This document shows, in pieces, positions 25,611-36,460 of a stretch of DNA of 64,000 nt (position 1 is its first letter; every line of letters starts with the position of its first letter). The stretch is from positions 1,394-65,393 of the forward strand of contig NZ_JAQFVG010000154.1 in NCBI RefSeq assembly GCF_029439455.1. The letters run 5' to 3'. This DNA is from Caballeronia sp. BR00000012568055. Its GTDB lineage: Bacteria > Pseudomonadota > Gammaproteobacteria > Burkholderiales > Burkholderiaceae. The translations under genes were made by a program, and so were the position numbers. The notes under the pieces are model-generated. The model did not search any database, was not told where the DNA came from, and was given only the letters and a program-made list of their open reading frames with translations.

Positions 25611-25904
25611 ATGAAATTTATCGTCTGGCTGATCCGCGTTCTGGTTTTCGTTCTGTTGCTCGTGCTGGCGCTTGCCAACACGCAACCGGCGACGCTCAAT
25701 TTCCTCGCGGGTTACGCGTGGTCCGCGCCGCTGATTCTGATCGGGCTGGCGTTCTTCGTCGTGGGCTTGCTGGCGGGACTTGTGTCCGCAGTCCCGGCGA
25801 TGGTCCGCCTGCGCATGGAAAACGGCCGCCTGAAACGCGAGTTGCGCGTGGCGCGCGAGACGCCGGTGGTGAAGGAAGAACCGCCGATGCCGCCGCTCAT
25901 CTGA
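25611..25904 (+). CDS. lapA: LapA-type inner membrane protein (DUF1049)
   Basis: A 97-residue protein with two membrane spans (about residues 4-22 and 40-62) and a basic cytoplasmic helix, the LapA/YciS layout. LapA works with LapB in tuning LPS synthesis through control of LpxC turnover. I chose the ATG at 25611 because the protein then begins with the first membrane span (MKFIVWLIRVLVF). lapB follows after 88 bases, as in enterobacteria. Confidence 0.9.
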   Translation: MKFIVWLIRVLVFVLLLVLALANTQPATLNFLAGYAWSAPLILIGLAFFVVGLLAGLVSAVPAMVRLRMENGRLKRELRVARETPVVKEEPPMPPLI

Positions 25905-25992
25905 CGCTGTCTGCACCAAGGCGCGCGTCAACTGAAACGCGCCTGTATCGCTGCGAAAAAGCAGACACCTAACCGACTCAACGACTAATCGC

Positions 25993-27168
25993 ATGGATCT
26001 AGACTTCTGGTGGCTGCTCGTCATTCCGATCGCGTTCGCGCTGGGCTGGATGACATCGCGCTATGACCTCAAAACGCTGCTGTCCGAGAACGCGAATCTG
26101 CCGCGATCGTATTTTCGCGGCCTCAATTTCCTGCTGAACGAACAGCACGACAAGGCGATCGATGCCTTTATCGAAGTCGCCAAGCTCGATCCCGAAACTA
26201 TCGAACTGCACTTTGCGCTGGGCAATCTGTTCCGGCGGCGCGGCGAGACGGATCGCGCGATTCGCGTGCATCAAAATTTGTTGAGCCGCGCAGATTTGCC
26301 TGCCGCCGAACGCGATCACGCGCTGTATGAACTCGGGCAGGACTTTCTCAAAGCCGGGCTGCTGGATCGCGCCGAAGAAACCTTCCGTTCGCTCGATGCC
26401 GGTGAATATTCGCTCGGCGCGCAACGCGCGCTGCTGACCATTTACGAAATCGAAAAGGATTGGCCGAAGTCGATTACGACGGCCGAGCGCATCGAAAAGA
26501 TGGGTGCGCCTTCGCTGCACATGGAGATCGCGCATTTTCATTGCGAACTCGCGCAGGAAGCCTTGCAGCGCAAGAATCCGGATGGCGCGCGCGAGGAATT
26601 GAAACTCGCGCTGGCATCGAATCCGGACAACGTGCGCGCAACCATCTTGTCGGGCGATGTCGAAGCCGCCGCTGGTAATTTGACGGGCGCGATCGAACAC
26701 TGGAAGCGCGTGGAAGGGCAGAACGAGGCGTATCTGCCGCTTGTCGCCGAGAAGCTGATGAAGGCGTACAGCGCGCTCGGTCAGACCGAAGCGGGCGTCG
26801 ATCTGCTGACCGATTACGCCACGCGCTATCCATCGAACGACTTGCTGGATGTGGCTTACAAGCACGTTCAGGAATTGCGCGGATTGGACGCCGCGCACAC
26901 GCTCGCGCGCAAGCAGATGCAGGCCGCGCCGAATCTCGCCGGCATGACGCGTTTGCTCGAAGCGCAGGAAGCGACCGCCGATGAACCGCGTCGCGGCGAG
27001 CTGGAATTGATGCGTAATCTGGTGAAACAGCGCACCAAGAATCTGCCGCGCTACACATGTCAAACTTGCGGCTTCCGGGCGCGTCTATTCTATTGGCAAT
27101 GCCCCGGCTGCAGCGGCTGGGAAACCTATGCGCCGCGCCGCGTCGAGCCGATCACCAGTTCGGCCTGA
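25993..27168 (+). CDS. lapB: LPS assembly protein LapB (TPR protein)
   Basis: A 391-residue inner-membrane protein with an N-terminal anchor (residues 4-20), about nine TPR repeats (40-345) and a C-terminal rubredoxin-like zinc ribbon with CQTCGF and CPGCSGW (four Cys). LapB presents LpxC to the FtsH protease and so limits lipid A synthesis. All key cysteines are present. Envelope sugar genes ugd, hldE and hldD follow in the same direction. Confidence 0.95.
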   Translation: MDLDFWWLLVIPIAFALGWMTSRYDLKTLLSENANLPRSYFRGLNFLLNEQHDKAIDAFIEVAKLDPETIELHFALGNLFRRRGETDRAIRVHQNLLSRADLPAAERDHALYELGQDFLKAGLLDRAEETFRSLDAGEYSLGAQRALLTIYEIEKDWPKSITTAERIEKMGAPSLHMEIAHFHCELAQEALQRKNPDGAREELKLALASNPDNVRATILSGDVEAAAGNLTGAIEHWKRVEGQNEAYLPLVAEKLMKAYSALGQTEAGVDLLTDYATRYPSNDLLDVAYKHVQELRGLDAAHTLARKQMQAAPNLAGMTRLLEAQEATADEPRRGELELMRNLVKQRTKNLPRYTCQTCGFRARLFYWQCPGCSGWETYAPRRVEPITSSA

Positions 27169-27213
27169 TTCAGCCTTCGCCACCGCTACAGAAGAACTTC
27201 CTCCGATACACAT

Positions 27214-28611
27214 ATGAAAATCACCATCGTCGGCACCGGTTATGTCGGTCTTGTCACCGGCGCGTGTCTCGCCGAAATCGGCAATGACGTGTTTTGTGTG
27301 GATGTCGATCCGCGCAAGATCGAAATCCTCAACAACGGCGGCGTGCCGATCCACGAACCGGGCCTGCTGGAAATGCTCAATCGCGTGCGCGCGGCGGGCC
27401 GCATCCAGTTTTCGACCGACGTGAAGGCGAGCGTCGAGCATGGCGAGATTCAGTTCATCGCGGTCGGCACGCCGCCCGACGAAGACGGTTCCGCCGATCT
27501 GCAATACGTGCTCGCGGCGGCGCGCAATATCGGCAAGTATTCGAATGGCTTCAAGGTGATCGTCGATAAATCGACGGTGCCGGTGGGCACGGCGAGCCAT
27601 GTCCGCAATGTGATCGAAGAAGAATTGAAGGCGCGCGGGCTGGAAAGCTCGGACAAGTATCGCTTCTCCGTGGTGTCGAATCCGGAGTTTCTGAAGGAAG
27701 GCGCGGCGGTGGATGATTTCATGCGCCCGGACCGCATCGTGATCGGTATCGACGACGATGCAGATGGCAACCGCGCGCGCGAGAAGATGAAGCGCCTCTA
27801 CACGCCGTTCAACCGCAATCACGAACGCACGCTGTATATGGACGTGCGTTCCGCCGAGTTCACCAAGTACGCGGCCAACGCCATGCTGGCCACGCGCATT
27901 TCGTTCATGAACGACCTCTCCAATCTCGCCGATACAGTCGGCGCGGATATCGAAGCCGTGCGGCGGGGGATTGGCTCGGACCCGCGAATCGGGTATCACT
28001 TTCTGTATGCGGGCTGCGGTTATGGCGGCTCGTGCTTCCCGAAGGACGTGCAGGCATTGGTGCAGATGGCGCGTGAAAACGGCCATCAGTTGCGCATTCT
28101 GGAAGCCGTCGAAGCCGTCAACGACGATCAGAAAGAAGTGCTCGTCAACAAGATCGTGAAGCGCATGGGCGAAGACCTGCGCGGCCGCACGTTCGCGCTG
28201 TGGGGCCTCGCGTTCAAGCCGCAGACCGACGATATGCGCGAGGCATCGAGCCGTCGGATCGCGGCTGCTTTGCTGGCGCGCGGCGCAACCGTGCGCGCGT
28301 ACGATCCGGTGTCGATGCAGGAAGCCGAGCGCGTCATCGCGCTGGACCTGGCGGATCGTCCGGAAGACATGAAGCGCCTGCATTTCGTGCAGACGCAAAA
28401 GGAAGCGCTGACGGGCGCGGATGCGCTCGTGATCGTGACCGAATGGAAGGAGTTCAAGAGCCCGGATTTCGGGCACTTGAAGAGCGAGCTGAAGATGCCG
28501 GTGATCTTCGACGGCCGCAATTTGTATGAACCGGAGGCGATGGCCGAACTCGGCATCGACTATTACGCAATAGGACGTCCCCATGTCGAACTCGACAGCA
28601 ACCGCAACTGA
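27214..28611 (+). CDS. ugd: UDP-glucose 6-dehydrogenase
   Basis: Oxidises UDP-glucose to UDP-glucuronate with NAD+, the precursor of aminoarabinose (lipid A modification) and of several exopolysaccharides. In 465 residues: Rossmann motif [17 protein letters not shown] (7-23), STVPVGT near 120, and the catalytic Cys in [18 protein letters not shown] near residue 270. Its last 29 bases overlap the start of the heptose kinase gene in another frame, so the two are translationally linked. Confidence 0.97.
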   Translation: MKITIVGTGYVGLVTGACLAEIGNDVFCVDVDPRKIEILNNGGVPIHEPGLLEMLNRVRAAGRIQFSTDVKASVEHGEIQFIAVGTPPDEDGSADLQYVLAAARNIGKYSNGFKVIVDKSTVPVGTASHVRNVIEEELKARGLESSDKYRFSVVSNPEFLKEGAAVDDFMRPDRIVIGIDDDADGNRAREKMKRLYTPFNRNHERTLYMDVRSAEFTKYAANAMLATRISFMNDLSNLADTVGADIEAVRRGIGSDPRIGYHFLYAGCGYGGSCFPKDVQALVQMARENGHQLRILEAVEAVNDDQKEVLVNKIVKRMGEDLRGRTFALWGLAFKPQTDDMREASSRRIAAALLARGATVRAYDPVSMQEAERVIALDLADRPEDMKRLHFVQTQKEALTGADALVIVTEWKEFKSPDFGHLKSELKMPVIFDGRNLYEPEAMAELGIDYYAIGRPHVELDSNRN

Positions 28612-29554
28612 TCAGGCCGCTATTCCCGTCGTCCCGCTCGCGCGCATTTCCGCTGCGCGCGTGCTGGTTGTCGGCGATGTGATGCTCGATCGCTACTGGT
28701 TCGGCGATGTGAACCGTATCTCGCCCGAAGCGCCCGTTCCGGTGGTGCGCGTGCAGAAGAAGGAAGATCGCTTAGGCGGTGCGGCGAACGTGGCGCGCAA
28801 TGCGGCGGCGATCGGCGCGCAGGCGGGTTTGCTGTGCGTGGTCGGGCACGATGAACCGGGCGAGCGTATCGTCGAATTGCTGGGCGAGAGCAAGGTCGCC
28901 GCGCATCTCGGCCGCGATCCCGATCTGCCGACCACCATCAAGCTGCGCGTGCTGTCGCGTCAGCAACAGTTGCTGCGAGTCGATTTCGAAGACGCGCCGA
29001 ATCATGAAGTGCTGCTCGCGTGCCTCGCGCGCTTCACGGAACTGCTGCCGCAATACGACGTCATTCTGATGTCGGACTATGCGAAGGGCGGCCTCACGCA
29101 CGTCACGCAGATGATCAGCGATGCAAAGCGCGCCGGCAAACCCGTGCTCGTCGATCCGAAGGGCGACGACTGGGCGCGGTATCGCGGCGCGACGCTGATT
29201 ACGCCGAACCGCGCGGAGTTGCGCGAGGTGATCGGCCAGTGGAAATCGGAAGAAGATTTGCACGAGCGCGTGAAGAAGCTGCGCGAGGAACTGGATCTCA
29301 GCGCGCTGCTGCTGACGCGCTCCGAAGAAGGCATGACCCTGTTCACGGAGACACAAGTCGTACACACATCGGCGGAAGCACGTGAAGTGTATGATGTCTC
29401 GGGCGCGGGCGACACCGTGATCGCCACCGTCGCGACCATGCTGGGCGCGGGTGTGCCGCTGGTCGATTCGATCGTCTATGCGAACCGCGCGGCGGGTATC
29501 GTCGTCGGCAAGCTCGGCACGGCGACCGTCGACTACAACGAACTTTTCGCCTGA
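28583..29554 (+). CDS. rfaE1: D-glycero-beta-D-manno-heptose-7-phosphate kinase
   Basis: A ribokinase-family enzyme making heptose-1,7-bisphosphate for the LPS inner core. Length 323 residues, equal to the kinase half of E. coli HldE; the nucleotidyltransferase half is absent and must be encoded elsewhere. Motifs: [39 protein letters not shown] near 65, and the C-terminal catalytic [14 protein letters not shown] with the base Asp. It overlaps ugd by 29 bases. Confidence 0.94.
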   Translation: MSNSTATATDQAAIPVVPLARISAARVLVVGDVMLDRYWFGDVNRISPEAPVPVVRVQKKEDRLGGAANVARNAAAIGAQAGLLCVVGHDEPGERIVELLGESKVAAHLGRDPDLPTTIKLRVLSRQQQLLRVDFEDAPNHEVLLACLARFTELLPQYDVILMSDYAKGGLTHVTQMISDAKRAGKPVLVDPKGDDWARYRGATLITPNRAELREVIGQWKSEEDLHERVKKLREELDLSALLLTRSEEGMTLFTETQVVHTSAEAREVYDVSGAGDTVIATVATMLGAGVPLVDSIVYANRAAGIVVGKLGTATVDYNELFA

Positions 29555-29564
29555 CCTCCTACCT

Positions 29565-30557
29565 ATGACCATTATCGTCACCGGCGCGGCCGGGTTCATC
29601 GGCAGCAATATCGTCAAGGCGCTCAACGATCGCGGCGAGCAACGCGTGATCGCCGTCGATAATCTGACGAAAGCCGACAAATTCAAGAATCTGGTCGATT
29701 GCGAGATCGACGATTACCTCGATAAAACCGAATTCGTCGAACGCTTCCGGCGCGGCGACTTCGGCAAAGTACGCGCGGTGTTTCACGAAGGCGCCTGCTC
29801 GGACACGATGGAAACCGACGGCCGCTACATGATGGACAACAACTTCCGCTACAGCCGCGAAGTGATGGACATCTGTCAGGCCAACGACGTGCAGTTTCTC
29901 TACGCATCGTCGGCAGCGACGTATGGTGGATCGAGCAAATTCGTTGAAGAGCGCGAGTACGAAAAGCCGCTGAACGTCTACGGCTATTCGAAGCTGCTGT
30001 TCGATCAGATCGTGCGTCAGGTGATGCCGAAGGCGAAGAGTCAGATCGTCGGATTTCGCTATTTCAATGTGTACGGGCAGCGTGAAACGCACAAGGGACG
30101 CATGGCGTCGGTCGCATTTCACAACTTCAATCAGTTCCGTTCGGATGGCAAAGTTAGGCTATTCGGCGAATACAACGGCTATGCCGCGGGCGAGCAGACG
30201 CGCGATTTCATCTCCGTCGAAGACGTGGTGAAGGTCAATCTCTTCTTCTTCGATCACCCGGAGAAGTCGGGAATTTTCAACCTCGGCACGGGGCGCGCGC
30301 AGCCGTTCAACGATATCGCATCGACGGTGGTGAATTCGCTGCGCGCCTTGAACGGCGAGGCTTCGCTGTCGTTGGCGGAACTCGTGCAGCGCGGTTTGAT
30401 CGAGTACATTCCGTTCCCGGATGCGCTGCGCGGCAAGTATCAATGCTTCACGCAAGCGGACCAGTCGAAGCTGCGCGCGGCCGGTTATGACGCGCCGTTT
30501 TTGACGGTTCAAGAGGGCGTGGACCGCTACGTGCATTGGCTGTTCGGCCAGCTATAA
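29565..30557 (+). CDS. hldD: ADP-L-glycero-D-manno-heptose-6-epimerase
   Basis: Converts ADP-D-glycero- to ADP-L-glycero-manno-heptose, the last step before heptose enters the LPS core. The 330-residue extended SDR protein has [14 protein letters not shown] (residues 7-20), the catalytic YGYSK (Tyr in the SDR YxxxK motif) near 140 and [15 protein letters not shown] chose the ATG at 29565; the ribosome site is weak, and the gene is 10 bases after the kinase gene, so coupling is likely. Confidence 0.96.
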   Translation: MTIIVTGAAGFIGSNIVKALNDRGEQRVIAVDNLTKADKFKNLVDCEIDDYLDKTEFVERFRRGDFGKVRAVFHEGACSDTMETDGRYMMDNNFRYSREVMDICQANDVQFLYASSAATYGGSSKFVEEREYEKPLNVYGYSKLLFDQIVRQVMPKAKSQIVGFRYFNVYGQRETHKGRMASVAFHNFNQFRSDGKVRLFGEYNGYAAGEQTRDFISVEDVVKVNLFFFDHPEKSGIFNLGTGRAQPFNDIASTVVNSLRALNGEASLSLAELVQRGLIEYIPFPDALRGKYQCFTQADQSKLRAAGYDAPFLTVQEGVDRYVHWLFGQL

Positions 30558-30631
30558 ACGTTTTCGAAGTCTCTCTACACTGGGTCTCACGGTCAGCGCT
30601 GGTGCTGGCCGGTTCTCTCGGAGACCTACGT

Positions 30632-30994
30632 ATGTTCAAGCAAGCACTCTCATCGCTCGTCGCCTTCGCACTCGCGCTGTCGATCGGTTCCGCCTTCGCA
30701 TCCGTCGATGTGAACACTGCCAATTCCGATGCGCTGCGCGGTATCAAGGGTATCGGTCCCGCCAAGGCAAAAGCCATTCTCGATGAACGTCAGGCGCACG
30801 GTCCGTACAAGGACGCGAGCGATCTCGGCACGCGCGTGAAGGGGCTGGGCGGCAAGACCGTGCAGCGTCTGGAGGCCGAAGGGCTGACTATCGGTACGAG
30901 CGGTTCCGCGCCGAAAACCGCTGTGGCAAATGGCGCGACCGCGACGCAAGTCTCCGCATCGGCATCGGCGAAACCTGTGGTCGTGAAGAAGTAG
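30632..30994 (+). CDS. ComEA-like helix-hairpin-helix DNA-binding protein
   Basis: A 120-residue exported protein. The signal peptide ends at GSAFA|SV (residue 23). The helix-hairpin-helix domain covers residues 25-85: VDVNTANSDALRGIKGIGPAKAKAIL and DLGTRVKGLGGKTVQRL. Proteins of this size and layout bind DNA in the periplasm during uptake by natural competence, together with ComEC, which is not in the window. A flexible Ala/Ser-rich tail follows. It is transcribed alone and followed by a terminator. Confidence 0.85.
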   Translation: MFKQALSSLVAFALALSIGSAFASVDVNTANSDALRGIKGIGPAKAKAILDERQAHGPYKDASDLGTRVKGLGGKTVQRLEAEGLTIGTSGSAPKTAVANGATATQVSASASAKPVVVKK

Positions 30995-31062
30995 GCGACA
31001 CACGGCGCGTGTCGTCGCATCGGTAAGCACATCCTCCTTCAGCCTTCGGATGGTTTTGGGCT

Positions 31063-31092
31063 CCCGCAGTCGGTTCCGCCTGCGGGTTTTTT
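31063..31092 (+). terminator. Rho-independent terminator after the comEA-like gene
   Basis: CCCGCAG and CTGCGGG pair around a ten-base loop, followed by six T. Confidence 0.8.
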
Positions 31093-31246
31093 GCGTTGCC
31101 GAATCCGGGCGATACAGCGCCCGCAGCACGCAATCCATCCGGCCAACAGGGACGCACGGGCGTCGCACGGATCGCTGGGCTACAATCGAGAAATCCTTAT
31201 ATCAAAATCACGCAGTCGAGCGCGTGCAACCCGAACTGGTTCCCAT

Positions 31247-32149
31247 ATGGCTTACATGACTATCGAAGACACGATCGGCAATACGCCGCTCGTGCAACTG
31301 GTCCGCGTCGTCGATGACGACATCCGCAGCCGCAACAACGTCGTGCTCGGCAAGCTCGAAGGCAATAATCCGGCGGGTTCGGTGAAGGACCGCCCGGCTT
31401 TGTCGATGATCCGCAAAGCCGAGGAACGCGGCCGCATCAAACCGGGCGATACGCTGATCGAAGCGACCAGCGGCAACACGGGTATCGCGTTGGCGATGGC
31501 TGCAGCGGTGCGCGGCTACAAGATGGTGCTGATCATGCCGGAAGATTTGTCGATCGAGCGCCGTCAGAGCATGGGCGCATACGGCGCGCAGATCGTGCTG
31601 ACGCCGACGACTGGCGGCATGGAATACGCCCGCGATCTCGCCGAACAGATGCAGCGCGACGGCAAAGGCATCATCCTCGACCAGTTCGCCAATCCGGATA
31701 ATCCGCTCGCGCACTACGAAACCACCGGCCCGGAGCTGTGGAAGCAGACCGATGGCCGCATCACGCATTTCGTCTCGTCGATGGGCACGACTGGCACGAT
31801 CATGGGCGTGTCGCAGTATCTGAAGGAGCAGAGCGAGAAGATCGAGATTATTGGTGCGCAGCCGGAAGAGGGCTCGCGTATTCCGGGCATTCGCAAGTGG
31901 CCGGAAGAGTATCTGCCGAAGATCTTCGATCGCTCGCGGGTGGATCGCGTGGAGAACGTGAGTCAGGCCGCGTCGGAAGCGATGGCGCGCCGGCTGGCAT
32001 CGGTCGAAGGGATTTTCGCGGGGATTTCGTCGGGCGGTGCGTGCGAAGTGGCGTTGCGCATCGCGCGTCAGGTAGAGAATGCGACGATCGTGTTTATCGT
32101 CTGCGATCGGGGTGATCGGTATCTCTCGACGGGTGTGTTTCCTGCCTGA
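31247..32149 (+). CDS. cysM: Cysteine synthase B
   Basis: A PLP enzyme making cysteine from O-acetylserine and sulfide or thiosulfate. 300 residues; the PLP Lys is in NNPAGSVKDRPALSMI (about residue 45), TSGNTG binds substrate and GTTGTIMG binds the cofactor phosphate. CysM rather than CysK is suggested by the CysM-like C-terminus VCDRGDRYLSTGVF. I chose the ATG at 31247, where the family begins. Confidence 0.95.
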   Translation: MAYMTIEDTIGNTPLVQLVRVVDDDIRSRNNVVLGKLEGNNPAGSVKDRPALSMIRKAEERGRIKPGDTLIEATSGNTGIALAMAAAVRGYKMVLIMPEDLSIERRQSMGAYGAQIVLTPTTGGMEYARDLAEQMQRDGKGIILDQFANPDNPLAHYETTGPELWKQTDGRITHFVSSMGTTGTIMGVSQYLKEQSEKIEIIGAQPEEGSRIPGIRKWPEEYLPKIFDRSRVDRVENVSQAASEAMARRLASVEGIFAGISSGGACEVALRIARQVENATIVFIVCDRGDRYLSTGVFPA

Positions 32150-32158
32150 CGTTCCATG

Positions 32159-32182
32159 AAAAAACCCCGGCGTACCGGGGTT
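32159..32182 (-). terminator. Terminator between cysM and mltB
   Basis: AACCCCGG and CCGGGGTT pair around CGTA (32163-32182). The run of T is good on the minus strand (six T, ending mltB) and short on the plus strand (TTT), so it acts mainly for mltB and perhaps for both. Confidence 0.85.
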
Positions 32183-32196
32183 TCGTTCAAACCAAT

Positions 32197-33348
32197 TTAC
32201 TGCGCGCCGGACTGCATTTTTGCCTTGACCGCTTCGCCGAGCTGATACACCGCGAGCGCGTAAAAGAAGCTGCGGTTATAGCGCGTCAACGCGTAGAAGT
32301 TCTTCAGCCCGAGCGTGTACTGCGTGGACATGCCGGGCGTCGGCAGATCGACGACGGTGAGCGGCGTCGGCGCTTCGGCGTTGATGTTCAGACCCGGCTC
32401 GTTGAGCAGCATTCCCGCCTTGGTGAGTTGCGCCAGCGACCAATGCGGTTCCGGCGATCCATCCGCCGCCGCCTGCGCGATCCCCTGACTGCCTTCGTCA
32501 CCCGCAATGCGCCACACTACCGGACGACCCGGCTCCCAGCCATTCTGCTTCAGATAATTCGCCACACTGCCGATGGCATCGGCCGGGCTGGCGCGCAGAT
32601 CGATACGGCTATTGCCATCGAAATCCACCGCGTACTGCACGATGCTGCTCGGCAGAAACTGCGGAATGCCGATCGCGCCGGTGTACGAACCGAGCACCGT
32701 GGTCGGATCGATCTGGGAATCGCGCGTCCACACCAGCAGGTCTTCGAGATTCTTGCGGAACGTCGCCATACGCTCGACGCGATTCGGCGTGTTCGGATAA
32801 TCGAAGGTGAGCGTGGTCAGCACATCGAGCGCGCGGAAGTTGCCCATGTACTTGCCGTAGATGGTCTCTACGCCAATGATCCCGACGATGATCTCAGGCG
32901 GCACGCCGAATTGCTCGCTCGCGCGTTGCAGCGTGGCCTGATTCGCGCGCCAGAATTTCACGCCCGCGTTGATGCGAATCGGTTCGATAAAGCGCGCCTG
33001 ATACGCCTTCCAGTTCTTCGCCGACGGCGTGGGCGATGGCAGCACGAGTTTCACCGCAGTCGCCGAATAGCTGACGTTATTGAACAGCGCGTGCAGCGCG
33101 GCGGGATCGAAGTCGTAGCGCGCCACCATGTCGTTGATGAAGGCATCGACATTCGGGTTGTTCGCGTAACGCTGCGGGATGATTTCTTCTTCGAATTCTT
33201 GCCCTTGCGGCGTCGCGTTTTGCGGCTGCTGCGTCTGGGCGAAGGCGCCGTGACCGGCGTTCATGCCGAGTGCGCAGAGCAACGAAGCGATGCAGGCAAA
33301 GCGCGACGGCTTGAACGTGTTTCCGAACGGAGCAAACTGAAAAGTCAT
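32197..33348 (-). CDS. mltB: Membrane-bound lytic murein transglycosylase B
   Basis: Cleaves peptidoglycan glycan strands to anhydromuropeptides. The 383-residue protein has an N-terminal signal (to about residue 38, ...GAFA|QT) without a clear lipobox, so it may be periplasmic rather than lipid-anchored. The SLT-type domain has the catalytic Glu in IIGVETIYGKYMGNF near residue 155 and the family motif GAIGIPQFLPSSI near 225, with QNGWEPGRPV at the C-terminal side. Transcribed alone with its own terminator. Confidence 0.93.
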   Translation of the reverse strand: MTFQFAPFGNTFKPSRFACIASLLCALGMNAGHGAFAQTQQPQNATPQGQEFEEEIIPQRYANNPNVDAFINDMVARYDFDPAALHALFNNVSYSATAVKLVLPSPTPSAKNWKAYQARFIEPIRINAGVKFWRANQATLQRASEQFGVPPEIIVGIIGVETIYGKYMGNFRALDVLTTLTFDYPNTPNRVERMATFRKNLEDLLVWTRDSQIDPTTVLGSYTGAIGIPQFLPSSIVQYAVDFDGNSRIDLRASPADAIGSVANYLKQNGWEPGRPVVWRIAGDEGSQGIAQAAADGSPEPHWSLAQLTKAGMLLNEPGLNINAEAPTPLTVVDLPTPGMSTQYTLGLKNFYALTRYNRSFFYALAVYQLGEAVKAKMQSGAQ

Positions 33349-33673
33349 AGTGTGCGTGGTTTGGTGGCGATGAAAGGCGAGCGCGAAGTTCGCGTGTCAC
33401 GCGCCTGTGAGTTGCGAATCTCTGCAATGATTCCCGACGCGATGCCACTGCCTGCAACGGCCCACGCGGCAAGCACAGGGCGTCATGAGCATCGCGGCAG
33501 TATAACCGACGGTATGTGAACGATTGGGGCCGAAAGGCGCTTCACGTCGGATCATTCGATGGTTCGGGCCGTATCGAACGGTGTGGTAACTTAACGGCAA
33601 ACATGCGGCCTGTGGTCGCGTATGACGAAAAAACACGAGACGAGAGCCGACGAAAGCGGCATAGCGAGACAAC
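33349..33673. other. Divergent promoter region between mltB and the deacetylase-like gene
   Basis: About 325 bases between divergent genes. No gene is supported and no clear promoter pair or operator stands out. Confidence 0.4.
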
Positions 33674-34597
33674 ATGGCCACCGGCTTTTACTCCCATCCC
33701 GAATGCCTTCAGCACGACAACGGGCAATACCATCCCGAATGTCCGGCGCGATTGCAGGCGATCGAAGATCAACTGATCGCAAGCGGAATCGACGGATTTA
33801 TCGAACATGAAGAAGCGCCGCTGGCGGAAGAAAGCGAGCTGGCGCGTGTGCACACGCAGGCGCATATCGATTACATCAAGAGCCGCACGCCCGAGTCGGG
33901 CCGCAGCGAACTCGACCCGGATACGTCGATGTGTCCCGCGTCGTATCGCGCGGCGTTGCGAGCGGCGGGCGCAGCGATTGCCGCCACCGATGCGGTGATC
34001 GAAGGCCGCCACGAGAACGCGTTTTGCAGCGTGCGCCCGCCTGGCCATCACGCCGAACCCGCGCGCGCGATGGGCTTCTGCCTGTTCAATAACGTGGCGA
34101 TTGCCGCGCGTCATGCGCTCGAAGTGCATGGCTTGCAGCGCGTCGCTATCGTCGATTTCGATGTGCATCACGGTAATGGCACCGAAGCCGCCTTCACCGG
34201 CGACTCGCGCGTGCTGATGTGCAGCTTCTTCCAGCATCCGTTTTATCCGTTCAGCGGCGCGGACAATCACGCATCGAATATGGTGAATGTGCCGCTGCCC
34301 GCGCGCACGAAGGGCATGCAAGTGCGCGAGATCGTCGATCTGATGTGGCTGCCGCGACTCGAAGCGTTCAAGCCGCAGATGATCTTCGTCTCCGCTGGTT
34401 TCGATGCGCATCGTGAAGACGATATGGCGAATATGGGACTCGTCGAGGACGATTACGCGTGGATCACGGAGCAGATTCGCGGTATCGCCAAACGGCACGC
34501 GCAGGGGCGCATCGTGAGTTGTCTGGAAGGCGGTTACAACTTGTCGGCGTTGGGACGAAGCGTGGTCGCGCATTTGCGCGCGCTGGCAGAAATCTGA
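33674..34597 (+). CDS. Histone deacetylase-like amidohydrolase (HDAC family)
   Basis: A zinc amidohydrolase of 307 residues related to acetoin-utilization and acetylpolyamine deacetylases. The sequence shows RPPGHHAEPARAMGFCLFNN (catalytic His pair, near residue 118), the metal ligands in VDFDVHHGNGT (about 158-168) and the third Asp in FVSAGFDAHRED (near 240). The substrate cannot be told from sequence: acetylated lysine or polyamine compounds are usual. GAGACAAC precedes the ATG. Stands alone. Confidence 0.92.
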   Translation: MATGFYSHPECLQHDNGQYHPECPARLQAIEDQLIASGIDGFIEHEEAPLAEESELARVHTQAHIDYIKSRTPESGRSELDPDTSMCPASYRAALRAAGAAIAATDAVIEGRHENAFCSVRPPGHHAEPARAMGFCLFNNVAIAARHALEVHGLQRVAIVDFDVHHGNGTEAAFTGDSRVLMCSFFQHPFYPFSGADNHASNMVNVPLPARTKGMQVREIVDLMWLPRLEAFKPQMIFVSAGFDAHREDDMANMGLVEDDYAWITEQIRGIAKRHAQGRIVSCLEGGYNLSALGRSVVAHLRALAEI

Positions 34598-34777
34598 ATC
34601 TAAATATCCCAATGCAATAAGTCGATCGAAAATCATTATTAAAGGAAATGAAGCCCGTCCTGTAAAATCGCGGTCTACACGCAACACAACACCAGAAACA
34701 ACACCTAGAAGCGGCGGCCGGCAGCGCGAGGGAGACCCACGCGCAGCCTCCGCCGTTTGTATTTTCATGATCGGAAG

Positions 34778-35812
34778 ATGATCGACATACGCAATCTCTC
34801 GCAGCGTTTCGCCGGCCCGCGCGGCTGGGTCGAAGCGCTGCACAACGTCAATCTGGCGATTCCCGCCGGCGAAGTGTTCGGCATCATCGGTCGAAGCGGT
34901 GCGGGCAAGAGCACGCTGGTGCGCACCATCAATCTGCTGACGCGTCCAAGCGAAGGCAGTGTCGTCGTCGAAGGGCGCGATCTCACCACGCTCGGCAAGA
35001 ACGATTTGCGCGCCGCGCGCCGCGATATCGGCATGATCTTTCAGCACTTCAATTTGCTGAGTTCGCGCACGGTGTTCGGCAATGTCGCGCTGCCGCTGGA
35101 ACTTGCCGGCATGAAGCGCGCGGAGATCGAAGCGACGGTGTTGCCGCTGCTGGAACTCGTCGGACTCACGCAGCACAAGGACAAATATCCTGCGCAGATC
35201 AGCGGCGGGCAGAAGCAGCGCGTGGGTATCGCGCGGGCGCTGGCGAGCAAGCCGAAAGTGCTGCTCTCCGATGAAGCCACCTCCGCGCTCGATCCCGAAA
35301 CCACGCGCGCAATTCTCGATTTGCTGCGCAAGATCAATCGCGAACTCGGTCTGACGATCGTGCTCATCACGCATCAGATGGAGGTGATCAAGCAGGTGTG
35401 CGACCGCGTCGCCGTGCTCGATGCGGGCCGCGTGGTCGAAGAAGGCAAAGTGGTCGATGTCTTCATGCAGCCGCATCACGAAGTCACGCGCGCGCTGATC
35501 GGCGATGTCATCGCGCATGAGTTGCCGCCCGCGCTGAAGGCGCGCGTGGCCGAGCGATTGAAGACCGGCAGCGGGCATTTGCTGCGACTCGCGTTCACCG
35601 GTTCCGGCGTCGATCAGCCGATTCTCTCGGAAACCATCCGCCGCTACGAACTCGATTTCAATATCCTGCACGGCCAGATCGATGAGATCCAGGGCCAGGC
35701 GTTCGGCTCGCTCGCGGTGCTCGCGGGCGGTCAGCCGGTGAAGGTCGCCGAAGCGATCGCTTATCTGCGCTCACAAGGCGTGGTCGTTGAGGAGTTGTCT
35801 CATGTTGAGTGA
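34778..35812 (+). CDS. metN: Methionine import ATP-binding protein
   Basis: ATPase of the D/L-methionine ABC importer. 344 residues: Walker [10 protein letters not shown] (about 41-49), signature [15 protein letters not shown], Walker [14 protein letters not shown]-loop ITHQM, and a C-terminal NIL domain (about 265-340) that binds methionine and inhibits transport. I chose the ATG at 34778 over one 21 bases upstream because GGAAG precedes it. It overlaps metI by 11 bases. No riboswitch is recognisable in the 180 bases upstream. Confidence 0.97.
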   Translation: MIDIRNLSQRFAGPRGWVEALHNVNLAIPAGEVFGIIGRSGAGKSTLVRTINLLTRPSEGSVVVEGRDLTTLGKNDLRAARRDIGMIFQHFNLLSSRTVFGNVALPLELAGMKRAEIEATVLPLLELVGLTQHKDKYPAQISGGQKQRVGIARALASKPKVLLSDEATSALDPETTRAILDLLRKINRELGLTIVLITHQMEVIKQVCDRVAVLDAGRVVEEGKVVDVFMQPHHEVTRALIGDVIAHELPPALKARVAERLKTGSGHLLRLAFTGSGVDQPILSETIRRYELDFNILHGQIDEIQGQAFGSLAVLAGGQPVKVAEAIAYLRSQGVVVEELSHVE

Positions 35813-36455
35813 AATGTTCGACATGTTTGTCCAGTCGTTCTGGGAAACGCTGATCATGGTCGGCATCTCGGGGCTGATCGGCGCGGCGCTGGGTTTGCCG
35901 CTTGGCGTGTTGCTGTATCTGACCGATCGCGATGGCGTATTGCAGAACATCGCGGTGAATCGCGTGGTCGGCGGTATCGTCAATGCGGTGCGTTCCACGC
36001 CGTTCATCATTTTGCTGGTCGCGGTGATTCCGTTCACGCGGCTCGTGGTCGGATCGTCGATCGGGACGGCGGCGGCCGTCGTGCCGCTGACGATTGCGGC
36101 GGCGCCGTTTATCGCGCGTCTGGTGGAAACGGCGCTGCGTGAAGTGGATCGCGGTCTGATCGAAGCCGCGCAGGCGACGGGCGCGACCACGCGACAGATC
36201 GTGTTCAAAGTGCTGCTGCCGGAATCGCTGCCGGGCGTGGTCGCCGGATTGACCATCACCTTCGTCTCGCTCGTCGGCTATTCGGCGATGGCGGGCGCAA
36301 TCGGCGGCGGCGGTCTCGGCGATCTCGGCATCCGCTATGGTTACCAACGCTTTCTGCCTGAAGTGATGCTGACCGTGGTCATCATCCTGATCGTTTTCGT
36401 GCAACTCGTGCAATCGTTCGGCGACTGGCTCGTTCGTCGACTCAGCCATAAATAA
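35802..36455 (+). CDS. metI: Methionine ABC transporter permease
   Basis: The membrane part of the methionine importer. 217 residues with five probable membrane spans and the EAA loop [22 protein letters not shown] that contacts MetN. GAGGAG lies inside the end of metN, seven bases before the chosen ATG, giving coupled translation. metQ follows after 5 bases. Confidence 0.96.
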   Translation: MLSEMFDMFVQSFWETLIMVGISGLIGAALGLPLGVLLYLTDRDGVLQNIAVNRVVGGIVNAVRSTPFIILLVAVIPFTRLVVGSSIGTAAAVVPLTIAAAPFIARLVETALREVDRGLIEAAQATGATTRQIVFKVLLPESLPGVVAGLTITFVSLVGYSAMAGAIGGGGLGDLGIRYGYQRFLPEVMLTVVIILIVFVQLVQSFGDWLVRRLSHK

Positions 36456-36460
36456 CCATC

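Noticed and set aside
34598-34777. SAM or other methionine riboswitch before metN
   Set aside because: No known SAM-riboswitch core or pseudoknot could be recognised in the 180-base leader.
33542-35671. A 709-codon open frame opposite the deacetylase-like gene and metN
   Set aside because: Shadow frame spanning two real genes and their intergenic region.
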